Of a stretch of 64,000 bases of DNA, positions 32,738 to 42,036 are shown piece by piece. A program made the translations under genes and the position numbers. The notes beneath the pieces are model-generated. The model did no database searches. It was given only the letters and a program-made list of their open reading frames with translations, and was not told the DNA's origin. The DNA comes from CANLBN01 sp965230205. GTDB lineage: Bacteria > Pseudomonadota > Gammaproteobacteria > Pseudomonadales > Cellvibrionaceae. Location of the stretch: NCBI GenBank assembly GCA_965230205.1, contig OZ245996.1, positions 2,790,001-2,854,000 on the forward strand, read 5' to 3'. How positions within the stretch are numbered: the stretch's first letter is position 1; every line of letters begins with the position of its first letter.

Positions 32738-33991
32738 CTACTTTTTCTCTATATGTTTGTTGACTTGGCGAATAGTATCTACCGCTATAATATATTCTTC
32801 ATCCGTGTGAATCGCCCAAGCTGCGAGCTTGCAATTATCGGTCGAGATTTTTTGGTGATCCTGTTTAGATAATCCTTGGTTATTTTTATCGTCATCAAGC
32901 ACTAAACCAATAGATTGTAATGGCTCGCAAATGCGCTGGCGTATCTCTGCCGAGTTTTCGCCAATACCGCCAGTAAATATAATCGCATCGACTTTTCCTT
33001 CAGCTTCTACATAATAGGCGGCAATGTATTTGCGCACATTGCGACAAAAAATATCTATCGCTAATTTAGCGCGGCGGTCATCGTGTTCGTTCACTTCAGC
33101 GAGTAGCTCACGCATATCTGATGTTAAGCCAGATATACCTAAAAGCCCCGACCGCTTATTTAATAAATTATCCATATCGTCAAAATTGAGCCCCTCTTTT
33201 CTATGAAGGTAGTGCAATATCGAAGCATCAGTATCACCTGAGCGGGTGCCCATTACCAATCCATCTAGTGGTGTAAAGCCCATTGATGTGTCTACCGAGA
33301 TCCCTGCCTGTATGGAGCAAGCCGAGCAGCCATTGCCCAAGTGGACGGAGATAATATTGGTTTTCTCTCGGGGTATCTGGTTAATTTTGCGATATTTATA
33401 AGCAATGTAGCGGTGGGAGTTACCATGAAAACCATAGCGCCTGATTTTATAGCGGCGATAAAATTGGTAAGGAAGGCCATAGAGATATGCTTCCTCAGGT
33501 AAGGTGGCATGAAACGCTGTGTCAAACACTGCTACCTGTGGAATAGTCGACCCTAATAGTTTGGTGACAGCCTCTATACCTTTTAAATTGGCAGGGTTGT
33601 GCAAAGGCGCGAGATCCATACATTCTTCTATACCGGACTTTACCTTGTCATCGATAATAATTGACTCTACAAATAGTTCTCCACCATGAACGACACGATG
33701 TCCAACAGCATGAATATCACTGTAGCTTTGAATACCTTTGATTTGTGATTCAGGCGATATTAACCAACGCAGTACTTTATCAATGCCAGCTTCGTGCGTT
33801 TTTACCGGCTCATTTTGGCGAACCTTTGCCTGCCCCGTTACGTGGTAAGTAATTTGCGCATAGCTGCCAATACTTTCAATGATACCTTCAGCAAGATAAT
33901 CGGCAGCGCATTCACCTGATGCCGTTATCTCCACATCCATTACCTGGAATTTTAAGGAGGATGAGCCGCTATTGAGTACCAAAATATTCAT
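32738..33991 (-). CDS. ackA: Acetate kinase
   Basis: Converts acetyl phosphate and ADP to acetate and ATP, or the reverse. The 417 residues fit the family, with the opening VLNSGSSSLKFQVMD, the phosphate region AVFDTAFHATLP, the GFHGNSHRY stretch and the late motif IIFTGGIGENSAEIR. A phosphotransacetylase gene (pta) is not seen beside it. A small hypothetical gene follows it. Propionate kinase activity cannot be excluded from sequence alone. Confidence 0.93.
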   Translation of the reverse strand: MNILVLNSGSSSLKFQVMDVEITASGECAADYLAEGIIESIGSYAQITYHVTGQAKVRQNEPVKTHEAGIDKVLRWLISPESQIKGIQSYSDIHAVGHRVVHGGELFVESIIIDDKVKSGIEECMDLAPLHNPANLKGIEAVTKLLGSTIPQVAVFDTAFHATLPEEAYLYGLPYQFYRRYKIRRYGFHGNSHRYIAYKYRKINQIPREKTNIISVHLGNGCSACSIQAGISVDTSMGFTPLDGLVMGTRSGDTDASILHYLHRKEGLNFDDMDNLLNKRSGLLGISGLTSDMRELLAEVNEHDDRRAKLAIDIFCRNVRKYIAAYYVEAEGKVDAIIFTGGIGENSAEIRQRICEPLQSIGLVLDDDKNNQGLSKQDHQKISTDNCKLAAWAIHTDEEYIIAVDTIRQVNKHIEKK

Positions 33992-34173
33992 GCTGTTTTA
34001 ACCCGTTGTGTCGATGGTTATTGTTATGTATAGAATTACCAAGAGTGTACAGGTTTTATCTTTTAAAGCGACTTCGATAGGGCTATTTTTGCTATAAAAT
34101 TACCTCAAATAGCATGTTTTATTGAGCTAACCATTGCATCGATTAGCTCTTTTGTACAGATAAAGTAAGGCCG

Positions 34174-34728
34174 TTAATCTCTTTTGTATAACGACTCGAT
34201 GGTGCTGGATTCAATAGTATTCGCATTGATCATATAACCCGCCAAAGCACCGGATGCATTAGCGGGTAGCTCTAGTTTCTCTACAGACAGGGCATGCACT
34301 GTAAAGCGGTAATGATGTATGCCATGGCCTACTGGTGGGCAAGCTCCCCCAAAACCTGCTGCACCGTAATCATTTTGAATTTGTGTGCTGCCGCTTGGCG
34401 CTGAATTTTTTTTCGTGCTGCCGGCACCTGTGGCTAATTCGGTTACGGTTGCAGGGATATTAACAATTTGCCAGTGCCACCAGCCACTACCGGTTGGTGC
34501 ATCAGGGTCATAAGCAGTAATTGCAAAACTTTTTGTACCTTTTGGGGCATTCGACCATTTAAGGTGTGGTGAAAGATCGCCACCAGAGCAACCAAAACCA
34601 GTAAACTCTTGTGCTTTATCCATAAATTTACCGTGGGCAATATCATTACTGGATAATGTGAAAGAGTCAGCAAAAGTGGGGAATGAAGCAATAAGTGCCA
34701 AAGCGGAAAGGAGTTTACGTGTATACAT
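34174..34728 (-). CDS. Exported PEBP (YbhB/YbcL-like) protein
   Basis: Phosphatidylethanolamine-binding-protein-like fold of the YbhB/YbcL group, exported through a signal peptide (about 1-20, cleaved near TFADS). The ligand-site wording is intact: LSPHLKWSNAPKGTKSFAI, YDPDAPTGSGWWHW, and the later GGACPPVGHGIHHYRF. The ATG at 34728 follows GAGG; an in-frame ATG lies 12 bases upstream. Bacterial members have little-known roles, for example inhibition of proteases or kinases. Single gene. Confidence 0.9.
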   Translation of the reverse strand: MYTRKLLSALALIASFPTFADSFTLSSNDIAHGKFMDKAQEFTGFGCSGGDLSPHLKWSNAPKGTKSFAITAYDPDAPTGSGWWHWQIVNIPATVTELATGAGSTKKNSAPSGSTQIQNDYGAAGFGGACPPVGHGIHHYRFTVHALSVEKLELPANASGALAGYMINANTIESSTIESLYKRD

Positions 34729-34883
34729 GATAGGCCTCATAAAAGCGTTGTAATATTGAGGTGCTATCGTAAGTGTTTCTTTCTTAATTGTTTAGGTGCA
34801 AAACGTTCAACTTCTCGCCTTAATCCGTCATCTTTATTTTTGATGACTCTTTATCTTACGATGCCAATCTGTAGAATGAGCCC

Positions 34884-36113
34884 ATGCTAAATGTTATCTG
34901 GATCTTCTTCTTTGTTTCGGCCTTTGTCGTGGCTCTTATCAAATTATTATTTTTTGGCGATATACAGATATTTTCTCAAATGATGACAGCGATGTTTAGC
35001 CTATCTAAGACTGCATTTGAAATTGCATTAGGGCTAACGGGTATTTTAGCTTTGTGGTTAGGCATTATGAGGATTGGTGAACGTAGTGGTTTTATTCAAC
35101 TCCTAACCACTTGGCTTAGTCCACTGTTTATCCGTTTGTTACCTGATGTGCCTAAAAACCATCCAGCGTTAGGGGCGATAGTCATGAATATGTCGGCTAA
35201 TGCCTTAGGTTTGGATAACGCAGCAACACCATTAGGCATTAAGGCGATGCAGGAGTTGCAAAAACTTAATCCACTGAAAGATACCGCCAGCAATGCCCAG
35301 ATTCTATTTTTGGTGATCAATACATCGGCAGTAACATTATTTCCAGTAACAATATTTACTTATCGCGCGCAGATGGGCGCTACGAACCCGACCGATGTTT
35401 TTATTCCTATTTTAATCGCGACCTATGCTTCGACATTGATAGGTTTGTTCACGGTGGCTGCAGTACAAAAAATCAATTTATTTGATAAAGTCATTTTGGC
35501 TTATTTAGGCGGTTTTTCTGCTTTTGTACTGGGTTTGCTGGCTTATTTCTCAACCTTATCACAGGCAGATATGTTGGTGCAGTCTGCTTTAATCAGTAAT
35601 GTTATTTTGTTTTCTTTAGTGGTGTTATTTATTGTTGGAGCAGTCTTTAAAAAGGTTAATGCTTATGATGCGTTTATTGATGGTGCTAAAGAAGGTTTTA
35701 ACACTGCAATAACGATTATTCCTTATTTGGTTGCTATGTTGGTAGCGATTGGGGTATTTCGCGCCAGTGGTGCCTTGGAATTACTGGCCGAGGGCCTTCG
35801 AAGTCTGGTTTTATCATTCAATATGGATGACCGTTTTATCGATGGTTTACCTACCGCACTGATGAAACCTTTTAGCGGCAGTGGGGCTCGGGCAATGATG
35901 ATCGATGCGATGCAGGTCCATGGCGCTGATTCTTTTGCTGGCCGTTTATCCTCCATCGTCCAAGGTAGTACCGAAACTACCTTTTATGTATTAGCGGTTT
36001 ACTTCGGCTCCGTCGGCATTAAAAAAATCCGTCATGCAGCTGCTTGTGGCTTAGCGGCGGATGCAGCCGGTATTCTAGCTGCGATTGCCATTGCCTACTG
36101 GTTCTTTGGCTAA
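34884..36113 (+). CDS. SpmA-SpmB-like fused nucleoside-recognition (Gate) membrane protein
   Basis: Inner-membrane protein of 409 residues that joins two Gate-domain halves, resembling SpmA in the first part (MLNVIWIFFFVSAFVVAL; MNMSANALGLDNAATPLGIKAM) and SpmB in the second (AITIIPYLVAMLVAIGVF; PTALMKPFSGSGARAMMIDAM, then STETTFYVLAVYFGS). Fused forms are common in Gram-negative bacteria that do not sporulate, so the spore name does not describe the function. A transport role for nucleosides or other solutes is possible but unproven. Confidence 0.82.
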   Translation: MLNVIWIFFFVSAFVVALIKLLFFGDIQIFSQMMTAMFSLSKTAFEIALGLTGILALWLGIMRIGERSGFIQLLTTWLSPLFIRLLPDVPKNHPALGAIVMNMSANALGLDNAATPLGIKAMQELQKLNPLKDTASNAQILFLVINTSAVTLFPVTIFTYRAQMGATNPTDVFIPILIATYASTLIGLFTVAAVQKINLFDKVILAYLGGFSAFVLGLLAYFSTLSQADMLVQSALISNVILFSLVVLFIVGAVFKKVNAYDAFIDGAKEGFNTAITIIPYLVAMLVAIGVFRASGALELLAEGLRSLVLSFNMDDRFIDGLPTALMKPFSGSGARAMMIDAMQVHGADSFAGRLSSIVQGSTETTFYVLAVYFGSVGIKKIRHAAACGLAADAAGILAAIAIAYWFFG

Positions 36114-36195
36114 ATAAATATACATGAAAAGGAATTACCTGTTTTGACAAGAAAATAACCTGTTAATAAATAAGCAAAACGTTTAGCTTTTCACC

Positions 36196-37002
36196 TTACC
36201 CTGTCATTTTTGTTTTTCTTAACTCAGAGGGTGTTAAACCAAAATGATTTTTAAAGCGATCCGTAAAACGTGATTGCGAGTGATAGCCACATTTTTCAGC
36301 AATTAGGCCAATAGATGAATTGCTTGTTTGCAGTAAATGTAAGCCTAGACCTAATTTAGACTGATCTTTTATTATCTGAACACTCGTGCCTTCTGCCTTA
36401 AGTTTTCTGCGCAAGGTAGATTCGCTAATGGCTAATTGCTGGCAGATGTACTCGGTGGTTAATTCATCAAAACTTTTTTGATGAAAGAGCTTATGTAATT
36501 GATGGCTGACTTTTGGTTTTCCTAGTAGAGAAGCAATATCTTTATGCCCAAGTTGGTAGAGCAGCATTAAAATTTCTTTTTTTCTTAAGGATTGAATCTC
36601 TTCAGGTGCCCATGTTGTGCATTCAATAAACTGTTGTAAGCACTGTTTTAATGTGAGAGTGACTTCACCAATAACATAGTCTGCTTGCGGAGCATTACTC
36701 ATTGGGATCTCATTAAAGTCTTCATAGTCAAACTCAATTAACAAGGCAAGGTAAGCTTTATCGTTTGGGATATTGCGCATATTAATCGCCGGGCTATCAG
36801 ACAAAAAGATAAAATGATCAGCAGGACAGCTGATTTCATGATGTTTGCCCAATTCTTTATTGCCGCTAATAACGACAACAAGTAAAGGCTTTACAATAGG
36901 GACATTGAGTAGCTGTTGCTCGTGAACAGAAGAATAGATTGAAAATGGCAAGTCTCTATCTTCACTGGCGATATGTTTAATACTGCTTAGCAAGCTCTTC
37001 AT
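36196..37002 (-). CDS. AraC-family transcriptional regulator
   Basis: The 268 residues end in a double helix-turn-helix AraC domain (about 165-265; TEYICQQLAISESTLRRKLKAEG and SSIGLIAEKCGYHSQSRFTDRFKNHFG). The N-terminal domain is cupin-like (VVVISGNKELGKHHEISCPADHFIFLSD) and should sense a small ligand. It is divergent from the cytochrome c'/cytochrome b gene pair, 189 bases apart, so it is a candidate regulator of that pair. Confidence 0.88.
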   Translation of the reverse strand: MKSLLSSIKHIASEDRDLPFSIYSSVHEQQLLNVPIVKPLLVVVISGNKELGKHHEISCPADHFIFLSDSPAINMRNIPNDKAYLALLIEFDYEDFNEIPMSNAPQADYVIGEVTLTLKQCLQQFIECTTWAPEEIQSLRKKEILMLLYQLGHKDIASLLGKPKVSHQLHKLFHQKSFDELTTEYICQQLAISESTLRRKLKAEGTSVQIIKDQSKLGLGLHLLQTSNSSIGLIAEKCGYHSQSRFTDRFKNHFGLTPSELRKTKMTG

Positions 37003-37191
37003 TATTCTCTACTTAGATTCCACCTACAACTCGCCAAACTAACAATCAACATTAATACAGTCAAGATTAGATAAGTGTAAAAAATAGTAAGAAACCTATT
37101 TTTGTCCATACGCTTGCCAGTATTGTGTATGTATCCACCTCTATAAAGAAATTATTATTTTGTGAAACGAGTAATCTATTAGAGGGGAATC

Positions 37192-37662
37192 ATGAAATCA
37201 GTAATATTCAGTGTATCAATATTGGCATCACTTTTATCTTTTACAGTGCAGGCAGACGGTCCACACGATGATGCCATTAAAGCAAGGCAGGCGCTTATGC
37301 AAGTGTATCGTTTTGATTGGGCAATGCTTGGGGATATGTCAAAAGGCAAAAAAGATTATGATGCTGTTGCCGCAGGTATCGCTGCGAGCAACTTGCTAAC
37401 AGCCTTAAAAATTAAGCAAGACTATATGTGGCCAGAAGGTTCAGACAGTGAAAGTGCAGGCAATGTAGAAAATTGGACCTTGCCTGATTTATGGACGGCA
37501 GATAGCGCGAAAGTTGCAGCCGCGGACAGAAAAATGATGGATGCAGCTATTAAAATGAATAGCGTTGCAGCCAATGGTTTAGGTGAATTAAAAAGTGCGA
37601 TGGTTGATATCAATAATGGCTGTAAAGGCTGTCACGACGACTTTAGAAAGAAGAAAAAGTAA
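37192..37662 (+). CDS. Periplasmic cytochrome c'-type protein
   Basis: Class II c-type cytochrome of 156 residues: signal peptide (about 1-21, TVQADG), a four-helix bundle, and a single haem motif near the C-terminus (CKGCHDDFRKKKK), the usual layout for cytochrome c'. Members bind nitric oxide or act in electron transfer. It lies 6 bases upstream of a di-haem cytochrome b gene in the same direction, and the two form a likely redox pair. Good GAGG site before the ATG. Confidence 0.88.
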   Translation: MKSVIFSVSILASLLSFTVQADGPHDDAIKARQALMQVYRFDWAMLGDMSKGKKDYDAVAAGIAASNLLTALKIKQDYMWPEGSDSESAGNVENWTLPDLWTADSAKVAAADRKMMDAAIKMNSVAANGLGELKSAMVDINNGCKGCHDDFRKKKK

Positions 37663-37668
37663 GAGTCG

Positions 37669-38352
37669 ATGAATCATCAATCAACACAGACCTTAGTTAA
37701 AATCTGGGATATTTGGCTAAGGCTGTTTCATTGGACACTGGCAGTGACGGTTATTTTTCTCTTATTAAGTGGCGAATTTGGCTGGTTCTTTTTTGAAGGC
37801 CATAAGCTGGCAGGCGAGATAGTGGTGCTACTCATTGTATTTCGGTGTGTATGGGGAATGATTGGGAGTAGCAATGCAAGGTTGGGGGCTTTGATTACTC
37901 ATCCTAAGTACGCGATAAAGCACTTGGGAGAACTCTTAAAGGGGGCTGTAGAGCAGGAGAGTGGCCATAGTGCATCCGGTGCCTGGGCTGTGATGATTAT
38001 TTTAATATCAGTTGGTTTTCAGGCAGTCAGTGGTTTATTTATTGCTGATCAAGACGAGTTACTTGAAGGCGTATTTTATGGAGTCCTATCGGATGATATC
38101 GCTAGCCGGTTGATGACTTTACACTACCAAAACGCTCGCTTTATTCAAATTGTAGTAATAGTGCATGTCTTAATGATTGGCTTTTACTGGCTCAGGGGCA
38201 AAGTTAATCTCTTATATCCTATGGTTACAGGTTATATAAAATGGTCGAGTGAAAAGCCATTGCCTTCAATTCGGCTTCAATCAAACTGGATAGGAGGAAT
38301 ATCACTCGCTGTATTATTTTTGTTGTTAAGCTGGCTGTTTCGATGGTGGTAA
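37669..38352 (+). CDS. Cytochrome b561-type membrane protein
   Basis: Four-helix integral membrane cytochrome b of 227 residues. Histidines in positions expected for haem binding lie in WLRLFHWTLA, EGHKLAGE, and the later LHYQNARFIQIVVIVHVLMIGF. A fifth hydrophobic segment ends the protein (ISLAVLFLLLSWLF). It should pass electrons between the membrane pool and the adjacent periplasmic cytochrome c', with which it is co-transcribed. It is convergent with the MarR gene. Confidence 0.85.
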   Translation: MNHQSTQTLVKIWDIWLRLFHWTLAVTVIFLLLSGEFGWFFFEGHKLAGEIVVLLIVFRCVWGMIGSSNARLGALITHPKYAIKHLGELLKGAVEQESGHSASGAWAVMIILISVGFQAVSGLFIADQDELLEGVFYGVLSDDIASRLMTLHYQNARFIQIVVIVHVLMIGFYWLRGKVNLLYPMVTGYIKWSSEKPLPSIRLQSNWIGGISLAVLFLLLSWLFRWW

Positions 38353-38380
38353 TGGCGGTGTAAAGGCGAGTTTATTATCG

Positions 38381-38902
38381 CTAAACTTGTTCGGTGGACG
38401 CTATTTCTACCGGGCAACCTTGGGGTCGACAGACTTGCTCATTGCATAAACGACAAATACGCCTGGCGCTGTCCTGAGTATCCGTTAGCTTCGCCAATGC
38501 GGCTTCCAAGACAGGTTGCAGTGCTTCCATCTGATCGGATGGAAGCGTATCAAGTACTGTTTCAGTGATTTGTTGGCGCGCATTCAATACCTTGTCTGCG
38601 CGTTTCCTGCCTTTCGGTGTGACTCTTAGCACCGCTATACGAGCATCCTCACTGCTTCTGTGACGTTCAACTAACCCTTCTTTTTCTAAAGTATTCACAA
38701 GCCGAACAGCACCGGAATGGGTTAACCCTAACACCTTGCTTAAGGTATCAATACTTTCATCGGGATGCTGGCTCATAGCGACTAAAGCCGATTCGTGAGT
38801 CAAACTGTGCCCACCCAAATCCGCAATCTCCTGCTCAATACGCATGGCAACAGTCGTCGCAAAGGCGCCTAGCAGATTGTTTACATAACTGTCTTTATTC
38901 AT
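38381..38902 (-). CDS. MarR-family regulator with cysteine-rich tail
   Basis: Winged-helix repressor of 173 residues with the MarR core (about 35-130; DTLSKVLGLTHSGAVRLVNTLEKEGLVER, then the wing SSEDARIAVLRVTPKG). After the core comes a tail with four cysteines, C150, C153, C158 and C163 (RRICRLCNEQVCRPQGCPV). They could sense thiol-reactive compounds or bind metal. It is divergent from a haloalkane dehalogenase gene with two copies of one palindrome between, so it very likely controls that enzyme. Confidence 0.88.
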   Translation of the reverse strand: MNKDSYVNNLLGAFATTVAMRIEQEIADLGGHSLTHESALVAMSQHPDESIDTLSKVLGLTHSGAVRLVNTLEKEGLVERHRSSEDARIAVLRVTPKGRKRADKVLNARQQITETVLDTLPSDQMEALQPVLEAALAKLTDTQDSARRICRLCNEQVCRPQGCPVEIASTEQV

Positions 38903-38914
38903 ATTTTTATAATA

Positions 38915-38984
38915 TATGACTCAGTCATAAAAAACCATAGACAAGAGCTGGTGCTATATATAATATATGACTCAGTCATATATT
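38915..38984. promoter_or_regulatory. Twin MarR operators with identical core
   Basis: TATGACTCAGTCATA occurs twice, at 38915-38929 and 38966-38980. The second copy extends into a perfect 23-bp palindrome (38962-38984, centre 38973). The centres are 51 bp apart, about five helical turns. They fill the space between the MarR and dehalogenase genes; the first lies directly upstream of marR and the second on the dehalogenase side. Confidence 0.82.
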
Positions 38985-39053
38985 ACTTTGAACTCAATGA
39001 AATGAGATAGATAACAATCAATAAAGAGAAACAGCATTAGGAGAGTAGCCCAA

Positions 39054-39941
39054 ATGAGCATAGATACAGAAGCACTTCGTTATGAAAAGCAGTATAAGAC
39101 CGTCTTCGGAAAACGCATGGCCTATATTGATGAAGGCTCAGGTGACCCCATTGTATTTTTGCATGGCAACCCTACATCCATTTACTTGTGGCGCAATGTG
39201 ATTCCACACCTTGAAGGAAAAGGCCGTTTGATTGCTATCGATATGATCGGGCTGGGCGACTCTGACAAACTGGATCATATTGATGAAAACAGTTATTCAT
39301 TGGCCGACAATAGTCGCTACACCTTTGCATTGTTAGAAGCTTTGGGGGTGGACAATAATGTCACGCTAGTCTTACATGATTGGGGCTCAGGTGTAGGCTT
39401 TAACTGGGCAAACCAACATCGCGATGCCGTAAAAGCCATTGCCTTTATGGAAGCCATTGTTACACCGTTTCCGACATGGGATGATTTCCCTATCGGTTTG
39501 CATGGGCCAATAGGCACCTTGCGTTCTGCCGAAGGCGATAAAATGGCACTAGAAGATAATTTCTTTATTGAAACATTGCTGCCCAGTGCTATTTTACGAA
39601 CACTCAGTGAAGCCGAGCACAACGAATATCGCAGGCCTTTTTTAAACTCCGGTGAAGATCGTCGCCCAACCATTGTTGGCCCACGTCAATTACCCATTGC
39701 TGGTGAACCTGCTGATACGACAGATATCGTTGCCAGTTATGCGGATTATCTAGCGCATTCCGATGATATCCCTAAATTATTTATCAATGCTGAACCGGGT
39801 GCATTCCTTGTCGGCTATGCCCGAGACTTTGTGCGTACCTGGCCAAACCTGAAAGAAGTGACGGTAAAAGGTGCGCACTTTATTCAGGAAGACTCACCGA
39901 ATGAAATTGGGCAAGCGATTCTAGAATGGTTGCCTGAATAG
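39054..39941 (+). CDS. Haloalkane dehalogenase, LinB-like (HLD-II type)
   Basis: Alpha/beta hydrolase that replaces halide with hydroxyl on short haloalkanes. The 295 residues follow LinB closely. The catalytic set is complete: nucleophile D109 with halide-binding W110 (LHDWGS), halide-binding N39 (HGNPTS), acid E133 (FMEAIV) and H275 (GAHFIQED). The pattern of E after strand 6 and N after strand 1 defines subfamily HLD-II. It is cytoplasmic. Control is by the divergent MarR protein with twin operators. The real substrate could be a natural marine organohalide. Confidence 0.93.
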   Translation: MSIDTEALRYEKQYKTVFGKRMAYIDEGSGDPIVFLHGNPTSIYLWRNVIPHLEGKGRLIAIDMIGLGDSDKLDHIDENSYSLADNSRYTFALLEALGVDNNVTLVLHDWGSGVGFNWANQHRDAVKAIAFMEAIVTPFPTWDDFPIGLHGPIGTLRSAEGDKMALEDNFFIETLLPSAILRTLSEAEHNEYRRPFLNSGEDRRPTIVGPRQLPIAGEPADTTDIVASYADYLAHSDDIPKLFINAEPGAFLVGYARDFVRTWPNLKEVTVKGAHFIQEDSPNEIGQAILEWLPE

Positions 39942-39969
39942 AGTATTGATTAACAATCATCGGGAGACG

Positions 39970-40003
39970 CTGGGACAGATTTGCACTGTCTCAGGTATTT
40001 TTT
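39970..40003 (+). terminator. Rho-independent terminator of the dehalogenase gene
   Basis: CTGGGACA (39970-39977) pairs with TGTCTCAG (39986-39993), with one G-T pair, followed by GTATTTTTT. Confidence 0.75.
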
Positions 40004-40031
40004 GTAATGTGAATGAAAAATTATTAAATGT

Positions 40032-40439
40032 TTAGTAAGTTCCGCTACTACCACCAGCAAAACTTGCAGCAGACATATATGTTGTTGTGCAGATGTCGCC
40101 TCTCCATCCCATAGGTTTGCCATGTGTAATTACATCCTGTACGCGGTATTTTTTAGAGTATCCAAATAAAGCCAGTGACATTTCAGACCTAAGTTTATCC
40201 AATAAATCTTGATCAATACGATAAAAATTCATTGTATTTTCTGATTCTTGGTGGCGATACATTGCTACAGCATACCGGATAAACCGCATATTAAGGCCTA
40301 AGCTTTTGGCAGTCTTTTTTATCTGCATTACAGTATATTGCTCAGATTGTCCATATCTTTTCACAAGAGCCGGGCCAAGCTTATATAGGTAATCTTTTAG
40401 TGCGTTGTTAAGTTTAAACTTTTGTATAAAACTAATCAT
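40032..40439 (-). CDS. Hypothetical protein (possibly DUF6559)
   Basis: A 135-residue soluble protein with no known activity. The middle part (LGLNMRFIRYAVAMYRHQES, then NFYRIDQDLLDKLRSEM) recalls a small conserved family of unknown function, which I place tentatively as DUF6559. It ends in a glycine/serine-rich tail (SFAGGSSGTY). It is convergent with the dehalogenase gene and lies at the left end of a long run of small leftward genes. Confidence 0.6.
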   Translation of the reverse strand: MISFIQKFKLNNALKDYLYKLGPALVKRYGQSEQYTVMQIKKTAKSLGLNMRFIRYAVAMYRHQESENTMNFYRIDQDLLDKLRSEMSLALFGYSKKYRVQDVITHGKPMGWRGDICTTTYMSAASFAGGSSGTY

Positions 40440-40462
40440 TTATTGTTTTTCTGTAGATAATG

Positions 40463-40840
40463 TTATTCCGATCCCCATGGTGAGCAAATATCAATTAGGC
40501 AGCCATTAGGGTCCTGAGCCAGAAACCTTCGCTGACCGTAAAACTCATTGCGAGGTTTTTGAATAATAGGAATATTCATATTCACAGCGTTATCATAAAC
40601 CGCATCAACATCGTCCACTACAAATGTGACATACATGCCATTGGGAGTCTGTTGATATTCTTTAGGGATTAATTCGTGATCTCTTTGAATAATGCCGTAT
40701 TCAATATCGGAGTCTTCAGGAGAGCAAAGTTGTACATACCAGTCACTATCGTACTTGACCTTGAAACCTAAAAGTTCTACGTAGAAAGCTTTGCTTTTTG
40801 GTAAATCATCAGAACATATATTCGTTAATATTCTCATCAC
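40463..40840 (-). CDS. VOC-family (glyoxalase-like) protein
   Basis: Single vicinal-oxygen-chelate module pair of 125 residues (ILTNICSDDLPKSKAFYVELLGF; MYVTFVVDDVDAVYDNA; GQRRFLAQDPNGCLIDICSPW). Members are metal-dependent lyases, dioxygenases or antibiotic-binding proteins; the specific role is unknown. It lies 23 bases upstream of the DUF gene in the same direction. VOC genes are frequent passengers of integron cassettes, though no attC was found on either side here. Confidence 0.85.
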   Translation of the reverse strand: MMRILTNICSDDLPKSKAFYVELLGFKVKYDSDWYVQLCSPEDSDIEYGIIQRDHELIPKEYQQTPNGMYVTFVVDDVDAVYDNAVNMNIPIIQKPRNEFYGQRRFLAQDPNGCLIDICSPWGSE

Positions 40841-40909
40841 GTCCTCTCTTTGAAACGAATGTAACTTTGGCTGATATCTCGTCGAAGCATGGATAGCGTA
40901 TCATGCCTT

Positions 40910-41443
40910 TTATTGATTTGGGATGCTCAGTAATAAATCTGTCGTTCCCACATCGATACCAGCTTGATTAAGCAGAGTTGTAACCTGACCTCGATGATGG
41001 GTTTGGTGGTTAAACAAGTGCTGAATAAGAAACCCCAAATTCTTAATAAATAACTCGCCTTTAGTACTTTGATAAGTCAGCGGCGATATAAGTACATCAT
41101 CAGATAGTTCATCAGCAAACTCTAAAATAGTATTATCCATTCTTTTTCTGGCAATTAGGAGTTCATCAAACGTTGTATACAAGATGGTATTTAAGCCTTT
41201 AGGGTTTTGAATATCTCTAACATAATCGAGCGTTTTAAATTGGGCTGGATGATCCGCAAACCGTTTGAGCCAGATAGTATCGCCGACAAGAATATGATTC
41301 AACGTACCTATAATCGAACCAAAGAACGCGCCACGGTTTTCTTTTAGTTCTGAAGTACTTAATGTTGAAGCCGCTTCATAGATATTTCTGTTCATCCATT
41401 GATTGTAATCGGCCATTAGTATAAAGCTTGCTTTAAGTGACAT
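40910..41443 (-). CDS. DinB-family protein
   Basis: Four-helix-bundle protein of the DinB/YfiT-like superfamily, 177 residues from the ATG at 41443 (MSLKASF). Three histidines fit a metal site: one in FGSIIGTLNHILVGD and two in LFNHQTHHRGQ. Bacterial DinB-like proteins include bacillithiol- or mycothiol-dependent transferases, but the activity here is unknown. The frame stays open 12 codons upstream into a segment that contains an attC-like GTTAGGC. Confidence 0.8.
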   Translation of the reverse strand: MSLKASFILMADYNQWMNRNIYEAASTLSTSELKENRGAFFGSIIGTLNHILVGDTIWLKRFADHPAQFKTLDYVRDIQNPKGLNTILYTTFDELLIARKRMDNTILEFADELSDDVLISPLTYQSTKGELFIKNLGFLIQHLFNHQTHHRGQVTTLLNQAGIDVGTTDLLLSIPNQ

Positions 41444-41484
41444 TATTTTTCTCTGATATGGAGTCGTTAGGCGAGGCAACCCTA

Positions 41485-42036
41485 TTAAGTGTTTTTATCA
41501 ATAATATGGGTCGGAATGCTATCAATACTTAGTTGATTTGTCTTTTGCCAATACTTTTTAATACCTGATTCCCCTTGCTTTGTTGCCCAGTCACTGAGTT
41601 GCTCTCTTTCATGTTGGTACTCGAAGAAAGGGATAGACATGCCACATGAGTTTTGGACCATCTCAACACTAAGATCAAAAATTTGCCTGGCGCCGGGTAG
41701 TGGAGTGAATAAAGAATATAAGTTAGACCATTCAGGGTCAGACATATGAATAACACTCGCTTTACCATATAACCGTAATGTTAGAGGGTGCCCCTGAAAG
41801 GCAGTAAACATAATTGTCATGCGAGGGTGTTGCTGAATATGTGCAGAGGTTTCATTACCGCTACCGGTGGCATTTAGCCAAGCAATGCGATTACTATTAA
41901 TGACTCGAAATGAATCCATACCTTTGGGTGAAATATTGACTCTACTGTCAGTCGTAGCGGTGCCGACAAAGAATATTTTTTGCTGGTTTATAAATTCAAT
42001 ATGTTTTTCTGAAAGTTCTGAGAACTGTTTTCCCAT
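41485..42036 (-). CDS. Pyridoxamine 5'-phosphate oxidase-like flavoprotein
   Basis: FMN-binding split-barrel protein of 183 residues (FFVGTATTDSRVNISPKGMDSFRV, RIAWLNATGSGNETSAHI, PRMTIMFTAF). It belongs to the group of PPOX-like proteins that reduce or bind small molecules rather than make pyridoxal phosphate. It is cytoplasmic and lies 41 bases upstream of the DinB gene. Substrate unknown. Confidence 0.83.
   Translation of the reverse strand: MGKQFSELSEKHIEFINQQKIFFVGTATTDSRVNISPKGMDSFRVINSNRIAWLNATGSGNETSAHIQQHPRMTIMFTAFQGHPLTLRLYGKASVIHMSDPEWSNLYSLFTPLPGARQIFDLSVEMVQNSCGMSIPFFEYQHEREQLSDWATKQGESGIKKYWQKTNQLSIDSIPTHIIDKNT

Noticed and set aside
41463..41475. CGTTAGGCGAGGC near the DinB start as an attC site
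   Set aside because: Only one half-site (reads GCCTAAC leftwards) is present, with no pairing arm or second box within the available spacer.
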